Shown piece after piece: positions 43,259 through 52,811 of a stretch of 64,000 bases of DNA; position 1 is the first letter of the stretch; the number at the start of each line of letters is the position of its first letter. The DNA is from Collimonas antrihumi (lineage in GTDB: Bacteria; Pseudomonadota; Gammaproteobacteria; Burkholderiales; Burkholderiaceae_D), in the NCBI RefSeq assembly GCF_018304965.1, contig NZ_JAGQED010000001.1, positions 62,001-126,000 of the forward strand, written 5' to 3'. The notes below the pieces were generated by a model, which did not search any database, was not told where the DNA came from, and saw only the letters and a program-made list of their open reading frames with translations. A program made the translations under genes and the position numbers.

Positions 43259-44860
43259 TTATGCCTTGGCTGTGCTGTCGTGGCTGAGGTGACCGGCGCT
43301 TGGCTGGTCCGGTTGCTCCCAGTGATACTTGCCGGTATGCAGGCTGCTCGGGCCGCGCCGGGCGTACTTCACCATCAAAATCATTTCGATCACGAACAGG
43401 AAAGTGTAGAAACCGAGGAATCCGGCCAGGCTGAAATACAAGCTGCCAGGTTGCAAGGTCGATGCCGATAAGTGCGTTGGCAACACGCCCGAGATGGTCC
43501 ACGGTTGGCGGCCGTATTCGGCCAGCACCCAGCCCAGTTCGATCGCCACCCATGGCAACGGGATGCTGTATACCGCCAGGCGCAGCAGCCAGCGTTGTTT
43601 CGCCAGTTGCTTGCGGATCAGGAAGTAGAAGGAACAAGAGAATATGAACAGGAACAGGATTCCCAGCCCGACCATCAGCCGGAACGACCAGAACATCGGT
43701 GCGATTTTCGGGAAGGTGTCATTGACCGCCATCGCAATTTGTTCGGGCGTGGCGTCGACCACATTCGGCGTGTATTTCTTCAACAGCAGTCCGTAGCCGA
43801 GATCGTGTTTCAACTTGTCGAAATCGGCAATCGCTTCCGGTGATTTATCGCCGCCTTTGAGGCGGGTCAGAGCGGCATACGCCAGCATGCCGTTGCGGAT
43901 GCGTACTTCATGCTCTTTTTTCAGATCGTGGATGCCGGTGATCTGCTTGTCTGCCGACCGCGTGCCGATCAAGCCCAGCACGTAGGGGATCTTGAAGGCG
44001 TAATCGGTGCGTTGCTCCTTGTCGTTCGGCCAGCCGAACACGGTGATGCCGGCCGGCGCCGGTTCGGTATGCCATTCGGCTTCCATCGCCGCCATCTTGA
44101 CCTTGTTGACTTCACCGGCGGTGTAACCGGATTCGTCGCCGAGTACGATCACCGACAAGGTCGACGCCAGGCCGAAGCCGGCGGCAATCGCAAACGAACG
44201 CAGGGCAAACGCGGTGTCGCGTCCTTTCAGCAGGTAGTAGGCGGAGATGCCAAGCACGAACATCGAGGCGGCGACGTAGCCGGCGGACAGCGTGTGGACG
44301 AATTTGACCTGCGCCACCGGATTGAAGATGACATCGACGATGCTGGTCAGCTCCATGCGCATGGTTTCATAATTGAACTCGGCGCCGACCGGATTGTTCA
44401 TCCAGCCGTTGGCGATCAGGATCCACAGCGCCGACAGGCTGGAGCCCAGCGCTACCAGGAAAGTAATCAGCAAATGCTGGACCCGCGACAAGCGATCCCA
44501 GCCAAAGAAGAACAGGCCGACGAAAGTCGACTCGAGGAAGAACGCCATCATCCCCTCGATCGCCAGCGGCGTGCCGAAGATATCGCCGACGTAGTGCGAG
44601 TAGTAAGACCAGTTGGTGCCGAACTGGAACTCCAGCGTGATACCGGTGGCGATTCCCATCGCGAAGTTAATCCCGAACAATTTACCCCAGAAGCGGGTCA
44701 TGTCTTTGTAGATCGGGCTGCCGGTCATCACATAGACCGACTCCATGATGACCAGGATCCATGCCAGCCCCAGCGTGAGCGGTACGAACAGGAAGTGGAA
44801 CATCGCAGTCGCTGCGAACTGCAGGCGAGATAAGGCGACGACTTCATCAATGGGAATCAT
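43259..44860 (-). CDS. cydA: Cytochrome bd ubiquinol oxidase subunit I
   Basis: 533 residues with nine membrane helices. Haem ligand His19-type residue lies in 'RLQFAATAMFHFLFVPLTLG' and the signature 'GRQPWTISGVLPT' (~440-452) is present; the quinol Q-loop lies at ~250-330. High-affinity quinol oxidase active under low oxygen. It overlaps cydP by 4 bp. Confidence 0.95.
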   Translation of the reverse strand: MIPIDEVVALSRLQFAATAMFHFLFVPLTLGLAWILVIMESVYVMTGSPIYKDMTRFWGKLFGINFAMGIATGITLEFQFGTNWSYYSHYVGDIFGTPLAIEGMMAFFLESTFVGLFFFGWDRLSRVQHLLITFLVALGSSLSALWILIANGWMNNPVGAEFNYETMRMELTSIVDVIFNPVAQVKFVHTLSAGYVAASMFVLGISAYYLLKGRDTAFALRSFAIAAGFGLASTLSVIVLGDESGYTAGEVNKVKMAAMEAEWHTEPAPAGITVFGWPNDKEQRTDYAFKIPYVLGLIGTRSADKQITGIHDLKKEHEVRIRNGMLAYAALTRLKGGDKSPEAIADFDKLKHDLGYGLLLKKYTPNVVDATPEQIAMAVNDTFPKIAPMFWSFRLMVGLGILFLFIFSCSFYFLIRKQLAKQRWLLRLAVYSIPLPWVAIELGWVLAEYGRQPWTISGVLPTHLSASTLQPGSLYFSLAGFLGFYTFLFVIEMILMVKYARRGPSSLHTGKYHWEQPDQPSAGHLSHDSTAKA

Positions 44861-45087
44861 TGGCGGGTCTCCGAAGGGGAAAGGTGAGAAGGGAGTGCTG
44901 CAGGAGGCTGGCTAAGGAAATGCTGCTCGACCAGTTCGGTCGGCATACGCATTTTCTTGGTTTGCGGCTCGGAGAAGAAAGCTTTCCACAGCAGCGTCAG
45001 CAGGGCGATCTTGACGATCAGGATCAGTGTGATCTCGACCGCCAGCGGTAATCGCGTAAATCTTTTTTTTGCGGAGAAAGACTGCAT
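44857..45087 (-). CDS. cydP: Cytochrome oxidase small subunit CydP
   Basis: 76 residues. A basic N-terminus, one membrane helix ('VEITLILIVKIALLTLLW', ~18-35) and a polar tail with 'EQHFL'. This matches CydP, a small protein found upstream of cydAB in proteobacteria. It overlaps the cydA start by 4 bp (translational coupling). Confidence 0.85.
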   Translation of the reverse strand: MQSFSAKKRFTRLPLAVEITLILIVKIALLTLLWKAFFSEPQTKKMRMPTELVEQHFLSQPPAALPSHLSPSETRQ

Positions 45088-45091
45088 GCGT

Positions 45092-45745
45092 CTAATCCTT
45101 TAGCTGGACCGTCAGTTGCACGTCAGGGTGATCGCCATGAGTTTTGCTGCTGCTCGATGTGCTGCGGAATTTGTCGCGCACGTCCAGCAATTTCTTGACC
45201 TTGGATCCCATTTTCATCAGAGAGGCCAAGGTTTCCGGAGACAAGCGTTGCACATCGTCGAACCAGGAACTGGATAATTCGATCAGATTGTACATCTCGC
45301 GCATCCGTTGTTGCGCTTGTTTATCGATCTCGTTGGCGGGATTCTCCAGCAAGGCGTCGCGCAGCATCGACAAAGTCGGCTCAATCTCGCGCCGGCGGCG
45401 CTCTTCAAGCAAAGTCTTGAAAATATCCCAGATATCCTTGGGCGGTTCGAAGTATTCACGGCGGTCGCCTGGCTGGTGCAATAGCTTGACCAAGCGCCAG
45501 GATTGCAATTCTTTCAAGCCCATGCTGACGTTCGAGCGCGAAAAAGTCAGGTACTCCGCAATCTGGTCGGCGTTCAAGGGCTGGCCAAGCACATACAGCA
45601 AGGCATAAATCTGGCCGACCGTGCGGTTGATACCCCAGCGGCTGCCCATTTCGCCGAAGTGCGAGATGAAGCGCTGGGTTAGCGGTGTGAGGGGGGTAAG
45701 CGGGGCGCTTGCACCTGGGGCATTGGGGACTTGAGCAGTTGGCAT
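45092..45745 (-). CDS. GbsR/MarR-family transcriptional regulator of the cyd operon
   Basis: 217 residues. Winged helix ~25-95 ('GINRTVGQIYALLYVLGQPL', 'SRSNVSMGLKELQSWRLV'), then a long helical dimer region. Only 4 bp separate its stop from the cydP start, so it is cotranscribed with and probably controls the oxidase genes. The perfect palindrome 13-30 bp upstream fits autorepression. The leading region is Pro/Thr-rich ('PLTPLTPLTQ') from a short repeat. Confidence 0.85.
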   Translation of the reverse strand: MPTAQVPNAPGASAPLTPLTPLTQRFISHFGEMGSRWGINRTVGQIYALLYVLGQPLNADQIAEYLTFSRSNVSMGLKELQSWRLVKLLHQPGDRREYFEPPKDIWDIFKTLLEERRRREIEPTLSMLRDALLENPANEIDKQAQQRMREMYNLIELSSSWFDDVQRLSPETLASLMKMGSKVKKLLDVRDKFRSTSSSSKTHGDHPDVQLTVQLKD

Positions 45746-45757
45746 GATGTTTTGAAT

Positions 45758-45775
45758 TTTCAGTAATTACTGAAA
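45758..45775. promoter_or_regulatory. Palindromic operator before gbsR-cyd
   Basis: TTTCAGTAATTACTGAAA, a perfect 18-bp palindrome immediately upstream of the first gene of the operon, likely bound by the GbsR-type protein. Confidence 0.75.
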
Positions 45776-45948
45776 TATAAGTTAAAACAGGAATATATGC
45801 AAGATTGTTGCTTTATGGTTATTCATTCGGGTGGATTGATGATCGCGCTGTAACGAAGCAGGAAGGAGGTGGCACTGAAGTAGTGGCAAAAGGGCGATTT
45901 AACTGCAACTAAGTCGATGTTGCATCGCACGATAGGGCGTTGAGCCGT

Positions 45949-45954
45949 TATAAT
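45949..45954 (+). promoter_or_regulatory. Putative -10 box of ppa
   Basis: TATAAT 55 bp before the ppa start. No good -35 box at 17-bp spacing is visible, so this is a partial call. Confidence 0.35.
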
Positions 45955-46008
45955 TTCGGGCTAAGAGGATTTCGCAGCAAATTTTTTAATTATTGACGAG
46001 AGCACACC

Positions 46009-46548
46009 ATGAGTCTGAATCAAGTATCGGCCGGGCGCGATTTGCCAAACGATTTCAACGTCATCATCGAAATCCCGATGAATGCCGATCCGATCAAGTA
46101 CGAAGTCGACAAGGAGTCCGGCGCGATTTTTGTTGACCGCTTCATGGGTACTGCAATGCATTACCCTTGCAACTACGGTTATATCCCGCAAACTTTGTCG
46201 GAAGACGGCGATCCGGTCGACGTGTTGGTGATCACCCCGTTCCCGCTGTTCCCAGGCGTGGTTGTGCGTTGCCGCCCGGTCGGCGTGTTGAAGATGTCGG
46301 ACGAAGCCGGCCAGGACGCCAAGTTGCTGGCGGTACCGGTCGACAAGGTGCTGAGCATCTACACCCACTGGCAAAAGCCGGAAGACATGAATGAACTGCG
46401 CCTGAAGCAGATCCAGCATTTCTTCGAGCACTACAAGGATCTGGAAAAGGGCAAATGGGTCAAGATCGACGGCTGGTTCGGTCCGGATGAAGCGCGCAAG
46501 GAAATCCTGGCAGGCGTTGAGGCTTACAAGAAATCCGTTGCGGCGTAA
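46009..46548 (+). CDS. ppa: Inorganic pyrophosphatase
   Basis: 179 residues, family I soluble pyrophosphatase. The metal-binding signature [10 protein letters not shown] (~64-73) is intact. Hydrolyses pyrophosphate from biosynthesis. Its terminator is interrupted by a 165-bp element (see 46571-46779). Confidence 0.95.
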   Translation: MSLNQVSAGRDLPNDFNVIIEIPMNADPIKYEVDKESGAIFVDRFMGTAMHYPCNYGYIPQTLSEDGDPVDVLVITPFPLFPGVVVRCRPVGVLKMSDEAGQDAKLLAVPVDKVLSIYTHWQKPEDMNELRLKQIQHFFEHYKDLEKGKWVKIDGWFGPDEARKEILAGVEAYKKSVAA

Positions 46549-46593
46549 TTGGTACGGTTGCACGGGTTTGTGAAAAAGCGCACTTCGGTGCCA

Positions 46594-46758
46594 ATGTTGT
46601 TCAGTTAAGTGATATGACGTGGCCAGCCGCCACGGCGGCTCCGTCATCCCCGCGAACGCGGGGATCCAAATTACCGAGTGAAACAATGAAAATGGATTCC
46701 TGCGTTCGCGGGAACGACGCATGAGGGAGATATCTCTGGCGTCTTAACTGAACGGCAT
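46594..46758. repeat. 165-bp inverted-repeat element, copy 2, in the ppa terminator
   Basis: Same element as at 20966-21130, with terminal repeats ATGTTGTTCAGTTAAG and CTTAACTGAACGGCAT. It is flanked on both sides by GCACTTCGGTGC (46580-46591 and 46761-46772). Removing it and one flank rebuilds a textbook terminator (aaaaagcgcac, ttcg, gtgcgcttttttt). Confidence 0.9.
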
Positions 46759-46760
46759 TA

Positions 46761-46779
46761 GCACTTCGGTGCGCTTTTT
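46761..46779 (+). terminator. Remaining terminator hairpin of ppa
   Basis: GCAC-ttcg-GTGC followed by gc and seven T. The stem is shortened to 4-5 bp, because its other half now lies beyond the inserted element. Confidence 0.6.
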
Positions 46780-46795
46780 TTGCGGATATGCACTG

Positions 46796-47227
46796 CTATT
46801 GAGATTTCGAAATAAATCGCTTGGCACCGGCTTTCTTGACAGCTTTTATCAAGCCTTCGTCCAGCGTGGCGAGCGCTAATCCTTCCCTCAGAGCGAGCTC
46901 CAGATACGCAGCGTCGTACGCCGATAAATTATAGCGCCGCGCCAATTGCAAGGTATCTCCCAAAGCATGAGTGTTTGTTTCCGGGTCAACCTGAATATGC
47001 ATCTGCTGTAGCGCATGCACAAATTCCGCGCTCCGCGCTTCCGTCAGTCCGAATTTCTTTTCCGCTCTGGTAATCACGTTGGCGACTTCCAGGCTCCAAA
47101 CACCCGGCACAGATACGCGGGCCTCAGAGATCGAGGCCAGTACCTGTTTGGCGTACGCCTTGTCACTTGGCGAACCATCGCCGAACAACCAGCGCATCGT
47201 GACAGAATTATCAAGAACAAATCGCAT
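46796..47227 (-). CDS. VapC-like PIN-domain toxin
   Basis: 143 residues. PIN acidic residues Asp6 (MRFVLDNS), Glu47 (WSLEVAN), Asp105 (LSAYDAAYLE) and Asp123 (TLDEG) are present, so the ribonuclease site appears intact. It overlaps the antitoxin stop by 1 bp. Presumably cleaves RNA when free of the antitoxin. Confidence 0.88.
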   Translation of the reverse strand: MRFVLDNSVTMRWLFGDGSPSDKAYAKQVLASISEARVSVPGVWSLEVANVITRAEKKFGLTEARSAEFVHALQQMHIQVDPETNTHALGDTLQLARRYNLSAYDAAYLELALREGLALATLDEGLIKAVKKAGAKRFISKSQ

Positions 47228-47472
47228 TAGTCGCGCCCTTCGTCGATCAGCGCCTTGGTGTCAATTCCGAGCAATGGCGGGTACGATGCCATCAACTGCT
47301 GCATGTGGGCCACCCCAGCTGCAATGTCGGTTTTTTGCGATGTATCCGCTGGAATCAAGTCGGCGATAGCTTCGCCTCTGAGCGTGATCGTGTAACGGTT
47401 GCCCAATTGCACTCCACGCAAGAGTTCCGGCAATTTTGTTTTTGCTTCGTAAGACCCAATTTCGATCTTCAT
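47227..47472 (-). CDS. Antitoxin, Phd/YefM-like
   Basis: 81 residues, beginning 'MKIEIGSYEAKTKLPELLRG', the Phd/YefM-type DNA-binding N-terminus, with a C-terminal toxin-binding helix. Together with the downstream PIN toxin it forms a type II toxin-antitoxin pair. Direct repeats before it (47497-47517) are the likely operator. Confidence 0.85.
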   Translation of the reverse strand: MKIEIGSYEAKTKLPELLRGVQLGNRYTITLRGEAIADLIPADTSQKTDIAAGVAHMQQLMASYPPLLGIDTKALIDEGRD

Positions 47473-47496
47473 GATTTCGCTCCGGCCAAATAGTAG

Positions 47497-47517
47497 TAGA
47501 CCAGTATATAGACCAGT
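47497..47517. promoter_or_regulatory. Direct repeats before the toxin-antitoxin operon
   Basis: TAGACCAGT at 47497-47505 and 47509-47517, 12 bp apart. Likely autoregulatory operator of the antitoxin. Confidence 0.55.
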
Positions 47518-47578
47518 CGCTATGTGTCAAGCGAACGTCAATGTCCAACAAAGGGTTCTGGTGCAAATTTGCGTTGCC

Positions 47579-48460
47579 TCATGCTCTGGCCTTCAGCGCC
47601 AACAACAACCGCCCGCCAAACAAATTCAAAGCAAGCCCACCCAGCACCAGCAACCCCGCAACGATTTTCCACCATTGCAGCGATTCATCCAGCACGATGG
47701 CGGCGCTCAGCATGCCCACCAGCGGCACCAGTAGCGAGAAAGGCGCCACCGTGGCGGCCGGGTATTTGCGCATCAGGATGGTCCAGATGCCGTAGCCGAT
47801 GATGGTGTTGGGATAGGATTGATAAAACACCGCGGCCACCGAGACCCAGCCAAAGTGCGTAAAGGCGCTGTGCCAGGCGGCGGGGCCTTCGAACATGGCT
47901 GAAGCCAGCAGCAAAGGCGGCGATGCAATCAGCGAACCCCATGCCATCAGCGCCAGCGGATTGACTTTGCCGATTCTCTTGGTGACGATATTGGCGCTGG
48001 CCCAGCTGAGTCCGGCGCCGATGACCAGCAGGAAACCGATCACGGTGGCTTTCGCTTCCAGGTGGGCTGCGACCAGCACAATCCCGGCCAGCGCCACCAG
48101 CGCTCCAAGTAATTGCGTCATCAGCGGGCGTTCGCCAAGCAGCAGCACCGCCAGGCCGATAGTGAAAAACGCCTGGAGCTGGATCACCAGCGAAGCCAGG
48201 CCTGCGCCGATGCCCAGTTGCATGCCCGAGAAAAGCAGGGAAAACTGCAGCGCGAACTGGAACAGGCCGAAACCGATCAGGTAGCGCCAGGGAATCGCCG
48301 GCCGCTTGATGAAAAACACCAGCGGCAGCGCGGCGAACACAAAGCGCAGCGCTGAAAACAGCAGTGGCGGCAAACCTGCCAGGCCGATCTTGATCACGAC
48401 AAAATTCAAACCCCAGATCGTAACGGTCAACAAGGCTAGCAAGATATGGATGGGTTGCAT
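47579..48460 (-). CDS. EamA/DMT-family transporter
   Basis: 293 residues with ten membrane helices in two EamA repeats. 'TVTIWGLNFVVIKIGL' (~13-28) is the family's first helix; 'YPNTIIGYGIWTILMRKYP' marks the second repeat. Likely exporter of an amino acid or metabolite. A degenerate piece of a related gene lies just upstream at 48515. Confidence 0.85.
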   Translation of the reverse strand: MQPIHILLALLTVTIWGLNFVVIKIGLAGLPPLLFSALRFVFAALPLVFFIKRPAIPWRYLIGFGLFQFALQFSLLFSGMQLGIGAGLASLVIQLQAFFTIGLAVLLLGERPLMTQLLGALVALAGIVLVAAHLEAKATVIGFLLVIGAGLSWASANIVTKRIGKVNPLALMAWGSLIASPPLLLASAMFEGPAAWHSAFTHFGWVSVAAVFYQSYPNTIIGYGIWTILMRKYPAATVAPFSLLVPLVGMLSAAIVLDESLQWWKIVAGLLVLGGLALNLFGGRLLLALKARA

Positions 48461-48514
48461 GGCGGTTCTTTGTGTGGAGGCGGGCCGCTAAGATGAAGCT
48501 GACCGAAATGGGCA

Positions 48515-48580
48515 TTTGCACATCAGGATGGTCCGGATGTCCGGCCGACAATGGTATTTGGATCAGACTGATACAGCAAG
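48515..48580 (-). pseudogene. EamA-family gene remnant
   Basis: Minus-strand 'LYQSDPNTIVG' followed, after a one-base deletion, by sequence matching the nucleotides for 'WTILMRK' of the intact neighbour. It is a diverged fragment of a second EamA gene. The rest of 48461-48868 shows no other feature except the promoter region of kdgD. Confidence 0.65.
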
Positions 48581-48868
48581 TGCCAGTACCACCGCTATCG
48601 ATATAAAGTCAAATAAGCAACTTATAGGACAACAGACAATATGGTGTAATGACTCCCGACGCAGTCAGGTGGAGCCACAAGTTACGCATCCATGTCGCTC
48701 ATTTGGCGCTAGCGATACCAACGAAGTCAGCCCGGCTTTATTTTTTTGAAGAATATTTTCAAACAAATCTTGCGAAGCGATATTTTTAGTTGTACGATGA
48801 CCGACATCAAATAAAGTTAAATGCCGTAGGAAAAATCCGCTTTTATCAATCTTTCATCAGCAACCATC

Positions 48869-49783
48869 ATGTTCACACCACAAGACCTGAAACAAATCCT
48901 CTCGTCCGGCTTGCTTTCTTTCCCGATTACGGACTTCGATGCAGGCGGCGATTTTGTCGCCAAGCCGTATGCAGATCGTCTGGAATGGCTTGCGCCGTAT
49001 GGTGCGACCGCGTTATTTGTTGCCGGTGGAACAGGTGAATTTTTCTCCCTGACTCCGGAGGATTACACGAAGGTTGTAAAGGTCGCGGTTGAAACTTGCC
49101 GCGGCAAAGTGCCTATCCTGGCTGGCGCCGGCGGCCCGACCCGTACCGCAATTGCCTATGCGCAAGAAGCGGAAAAGCTGGGGGCGCATGGCGTACTGTT
49201 GATGCCGCACTATCTTACGGAAGCCAGCCAGGACGGCTTGGTAGCGCACATCGAGGCAGTCTGCAAATCCGTTAAATTCGGGGTGGTTGTGTACAACCGC
49301 AACGTCTGCCGCCTGGATGCCGATTCGCTGCTGCAACTGGCTGACCGTTGTCCGAACCTGATCGGTTTTAAGGATGGCATCGGCGAAATCGAATTGATGG
49401 TCACGATCCGGCGCAAGCTCGGCGATCGTTTCACTTACCTGGGCGGCTTGCCTACCGCAGAAGTGTATGCCGCCGCCTATAAGGCATTAGGCGTGCCGGT
49501 ATATTCCTCGGCAGTGTTCAATTTCATCCCGAAAACGGCAATTGATTTTTACGAAGCGTTGCGCACTGATGATTTCGCGACGACTAACCGCCTGATCGAC
49601 GATTTCTTCTTGCCCTACCTTGCAATCAGAAACCGGAAGCACGGTTATGCCGTCAGTATCGTGAAAGCCGGCGCAACCTTGGTCGGCCACACTGCTGGCC
49701 CGGTGCGGACGCCGTTGACGGATATGACACCACAAGAATGCGAACGGCTTGATGCGCTGATCAAATCCCTTGGTCCGCAGTAG
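48869..49783 (+). CDS. kdgD: 5-dehydro-4-deoxyglucarate dehydratase
   Basis: 304 residues of the DapA aldolase-class fold. Schiff-base Lys168 in 'IGFKDGIGE', Tyr142 in 'VVVYNRN', and the substrate loop GGTGEFF (53-59). It converts 5-keto-4-deoxyglucarate to 2-oxoglutarate semialdehyde (EC 4.2.1.41). It heads a glucarate operon with gudD and an MFS importer. Confidence 0.92.
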   Translation: MFTPQDLKQILSSGLLSFPITDFDAGGDFVAKPYADRLEWLAPYGATALFVAGGTGEFFSLTPEDYTKVVKVAVETCRGKVPILAGAGGPTRTAIAYAQEAEKLGAHGVLLMPHYLTEASQDGLVAHIEAVCKSVKFGVVVYNRNVCRLDADSLLQLADRCPNLIGFKDGIGEIELMVTIRRKLGDRFTYLGGLPTAEVYAAAYKALGVPVYSSAVFNFIPKTAIDFYEALRTDDFATTNRLIDDFFLPYLAIRNRKHGYAVSIVKAGATLVGHTAGPVRTPLTDMTPQECERLDALIKSLGPQ

Positions 49784-49944
49784 GTTTCTTCGATAACTCG
49801 AATTATTTGCGCGCCCGGTTCCGCGCCGTGGCGCGCATCCGCATATATCAGGATTTGCCGCATACCGGCTTAATGACTACAGAGCGGACAGGCGCGCAAG
49901 TTCAGCGCCAGGCTTAACACTAACGTTTGAAAGTGGAGACAACC

Positions 49945-51300
49945 ATGTCGAACATAAACAATCCTCTACCTGTCAATGAAACGCCGCGTATCGTTTCCTT
50001 GCAGGTAATACCGGTCGCAGGCCGAGACAGCATGCTGCTCAACCTGAGCGGCGCTCACGGCCCTTACTTCACGCGCAACATCGTCATCCTGACCGACAGT
50101 TCTGGCGAGACAGGCGTTGGCGAAGTACCGGGCGGCGAGAAAATCAGGCAGGCACTGGAAGATGCAAGACAACTGGTTGTCGGCCAGTCTATCGGCGATT
50201 ACAACAATATCCTTAACCAGGCACGCCAGGCTTTCCAGGGCAGAGATGCCGGCGGCCGCGGCTTGCAAACTTTCGACTTGCGTATCGCGGTACACGCGGT
50301 CACGGCACTGGAAGCTGCGTTACTTGACCTGCTGGGCAAATTCTTGAAGGTACCTGTAGCAGCACTGCTGGGCGAAGGGCAGCAGCGCGACGCGGTGGAA
50401 ATGCTCGGCTACCTGTTCTATATCGGTGACCGCAAAAACACGGACTTGCCGTATGCCTCTGCCAGCGACGAACCTGATGACTGGCTACGCCTGCGTCATG
50501 AGCCCGCAATGAATACCGAGGCTATTGTCGAGCTGGCGCGCGCCGCCCATGATCGATACGGTTTCAACGACTTCAAGCTGAAAGGCGGCGTATTGCGCGG
50601 TGAGGATGAAATGGAAGCCGCGACCGCTCTGTCGGAGGAGTTCGCCGAAGCCCGCATTACGCTGGATCCGAATGGCGGCTGGTTGCTTAAAGATGCAATC
50701 CGCCTGTGCCGTGACAAGCACGACGTGCTGGCCTATGCAGAAGATCCGTGTGGAGCGGAAAACGGCTATTCGGGTCGCGAAGTAATGGCGGAATTCCGTC
50801 GGGCCACCGGCCTGCTGACGGCGACAAACATGATCGCCACCGACTGGCGCGAGATGCGTCATGCGATTCAGCTGCAGTCAGTTGATATACCTTTGGCTGA
50901 TCCGCATTTCTGGACCATGCAAGGTTCTGTACGCGTAGCGCAAATGTGCAACGAATGGGACCTTACATGGGGCTCTCACTCGAATAACCACTTCGACATT
51001 TCCCTGGCGATGTTCACCCATGTCGCTGCAGCTGCACCGGGAAAAATTACCGCGATTGACACCCACTGGATCTGGCAGGACGGACAGCGGCTGACAAAAG
51101 AGCCTTTGAAGATAGAAGGCGGACTGGTTCAGGTTCCTAAAAAGCCCGGCCTGGGGATCGAGATCGATATGGTCGAGATCGAAGCAGCGCATCAACTTTA
51201 TCGAAACATGGGACTAGGTGCGCGAGACGATGCGATAGCGATGCAATATCTCATTCCAGGCTGGAAATTCAATAACAAAATGCCGTGCATGGTCCGCTAA
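49945..51300 (+). CDS. gudD: Glucarate dehydratase
   Basis: 451 residues, enolase superfamily. The KxK base in 'FNDFKLKGG' (~205-213), metal ligands beginning with Asp in 'ITLDPNGGW', and the His base in 'GSHSNNHFD' (~341-349) are all present. It dehydrates D-glucarate to the KdgD substrate. ATG 49945 has a ggaga site; the TTG at 49927 is a longer reading. Confidence 0.94.
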   Translation: MSNINNPLPVNETPRIVSLQVIPVAGRDSMLLNLSGAHGPYFTRNIVILTDSSGETGVGEVPGGEKIRQALEDARQLVVGQSIGDYNNILNQARQAFQGRDAGGRGLQTFDLRIAVHAVTALEAALLDLLGKFLKVPVAALLGEGQQRDAVEMLGYLFYIGDRKNTDLPYASASDEPDDWLRLRHEPAMNTEAIVELARAAHDRYGFNDFKLKGGVLRGEDEMEAATALSEEFAEARITLDPNGGWLLKDAIRLCRDKHDVLAYAEDPCGAENGYSGREVMAEFRRATGLLTATNMIATDWREMRHAIQLQSVDIPLADPHFWTMQGSVRVAQMCNEWDLTWGSHSNNHFDISLAMFTHVAAAAPGKITAIDTHWIWQDGQRLTKEPLKIEGGLVQVPKKPGLGIEIDMVEIEAAHQLYRNMGLGARDDAIAMQYLIPGWKFNNKMPCMVR

Positions 51301-51343
51301 AAAAATAACAGGTCCGGCAAATCGAATTCAAGGAGACAGCAGC

Positions 51344-52681
51344 ATGAGTACACTTCTAACAACCGGCGCTGAAGGTGGCGCCGCAACTAACAGCAATGCC
51401 CGAAGCGTATTGGACGTTGCGATCAGTAAGGTGAAATGGCGGATATTGCCTTTATTCGTCGTCATGTTCATCGCAAACTACATAGATCGCGTCAATATCG
51501 GCTTCGTCCGCTCCCATTTGCAAACCGATCTCGGCATAGGCGCCGCGGCATTCGGACTTGGAGCCGGCCTGTTTTTTGTGGCCTATGCGATATTTGAGGT
51601 ACCGTCGAATATCCTGCAGCAGCGTTTCGGGGCCAAAGCCTGGCTGACGCGCATCATGTTCACGTGGGGAGTCGTGGCTACGGGCATGGCGTTCATTACC
51701 GGCGAAACATCGTTCTATGTAATGCGCCTGTTGTTGGGAGTCGCAGAAGCTGGTTTCTTTCCTGGCGTAGTGTATTACTTCACCCAGTGGCTGCCGAACG
51801 GCGAACGCGGGAAAGCAATGGCGATTTTCCTGAGCGGCTCGGCTTTAGCTTCCGTGATTTCCGGTCCTCTGTCCGGTGCACTGCTGCAGATCGAAGGCGG
51901 CGGATTTCACGGGTGGCAATGGATGTTCATTATCGAAGGCCTGGCATCGATTGTCTTGTGCCTTGTAGTCTGGTTCAGGCTCGATTCCCACCCGCGTGAC
52001 GCGAAATGGCTGACCGACGCCGAGCGAAATGCGTTGGCGGAAATTATCGACGCCGAACAAAAAGAGCGCGAAGCCAACCGGCCAAAACATGTGAGTTCAT
52101 TTGCATTGCTGAAAGATGGCCGCATCGCGCTTTTCTGTTTCATCTATTTTGCGATCCAGCTGACGATCTACGGTGCGACGTTCTGGCTGCCAAGCATCAT
52201 CAAGAAAATGGGGCATTTCAGCGAATTCCAGATCGGCTTGTTCAACTCCATACCTTGGCTGATCTCTATCGTGGCAATGTACATTTTCGCCGCCTTGGCG
52301 ATGCGCTTCAAGCATCAGCAGATGTGGGTGGCCATAGCGCTCGTTGTGGCAGCTTGCGGGATGTTCATGTCTACCACCAGCGGCCCTGTCTTTGCGTTTG
52401 TGGCGATTTGTTTCGCCGCTATCGGATTCAAGGCAGCTTCGTCACTTTTCTGGCCTATTCCTCAAGGCTATCTGGATGCCCGGATCGCGGCTGGCGTGAT
52501 TGCACTGATTAATTCAATCGGGAATTTAGGCGGCTTCGTTGCACCGGCAACATTCGGCTACCTGGAGCAAAAAACCGGGTCGATTCAGGGTGGGCTGTAT
52601 GGCCTGGCCATAGCGTCGGTAGTTGCGGCAGGATTGGTCTTCTGGACTAAAAAAGGTTCTTCGCGAATTGGCGGCAGGTAA
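51344..52681 (+). CDS. MFS glucarate-type transporter (ACS family)
   Basis: 445 residues with 12 membrane helices. 'FIANYIDRVNIGFVRSHL' (~43-60) and 'RFGAKAWLTRIMF' (motif A, ~90-102) place it in the anion:cation symporter family with GudP. Its strand, spacing and operon make glucarate or galactarate the likely substrate. Strong aaggag site. Confidence 0.88.
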   Translation: MSTLLTTGAEGGAATNSNARSVLDVAISKVKWRILPLFVVMFIANYIDRVNIGFVRSHLQTDLGIGAAAFGLGAGLFFVAYAIFEVPSNILQQRFGAKAWLTRIMFTWGVVATGMAFITGETSFYVMRLLLGVAEAGFFPGVVYYFTQWLPNGERGKAMAIFLSGSALASVISGPLSGALLQIEGGGFHGWQWMFIIEGLASIVLCLVVWFRLDSHPRDAKWLTDAERNALAEIIDAEQKEREANRPKHVSSFALLKDGRIALFCFIYFAIQLTIYGATFWLPSIIKKMGHFSEFQIGLFNSIPWLISIVAMYIFAALAMRFKHQQMWVAIALVVAACGMFMSTTSGPVFAFVAICFAAIGFKAASSLFWPIPQGYLDARIAAGVIALINSIGNLGGFVAPATFGYLEQKTGSIQGGLYGLAIASVVAAGLVFWTKKGSSRIGGR

Positions 52682-52690
52682 CGGAAAAAA

Positions 52691-52811
52691 GTAGGGTGGG
52701 CACGCTTTTGTGCCCACGCTGAACTCACTTCACGTACATGCCTGTTTCCGCGCCACGCGGGTTTGTACTCCGGTTATCGCGGTCACGCGTGGGCATACAT
52801 GCCCACCCTAC
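52691..52811. repeat. Palindromic intergenic repeat (GTAGGGTGGGCA family), copy 5
   Basis: 121 bp opening gtagggtgggcacgcttttg and closing with gcccaccctac. The last few bases overlap the 3' end of the convergent DUF482 gene. It shares an inverted 22-bp core with copy 2 at 12981. Confidence 0.85.
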
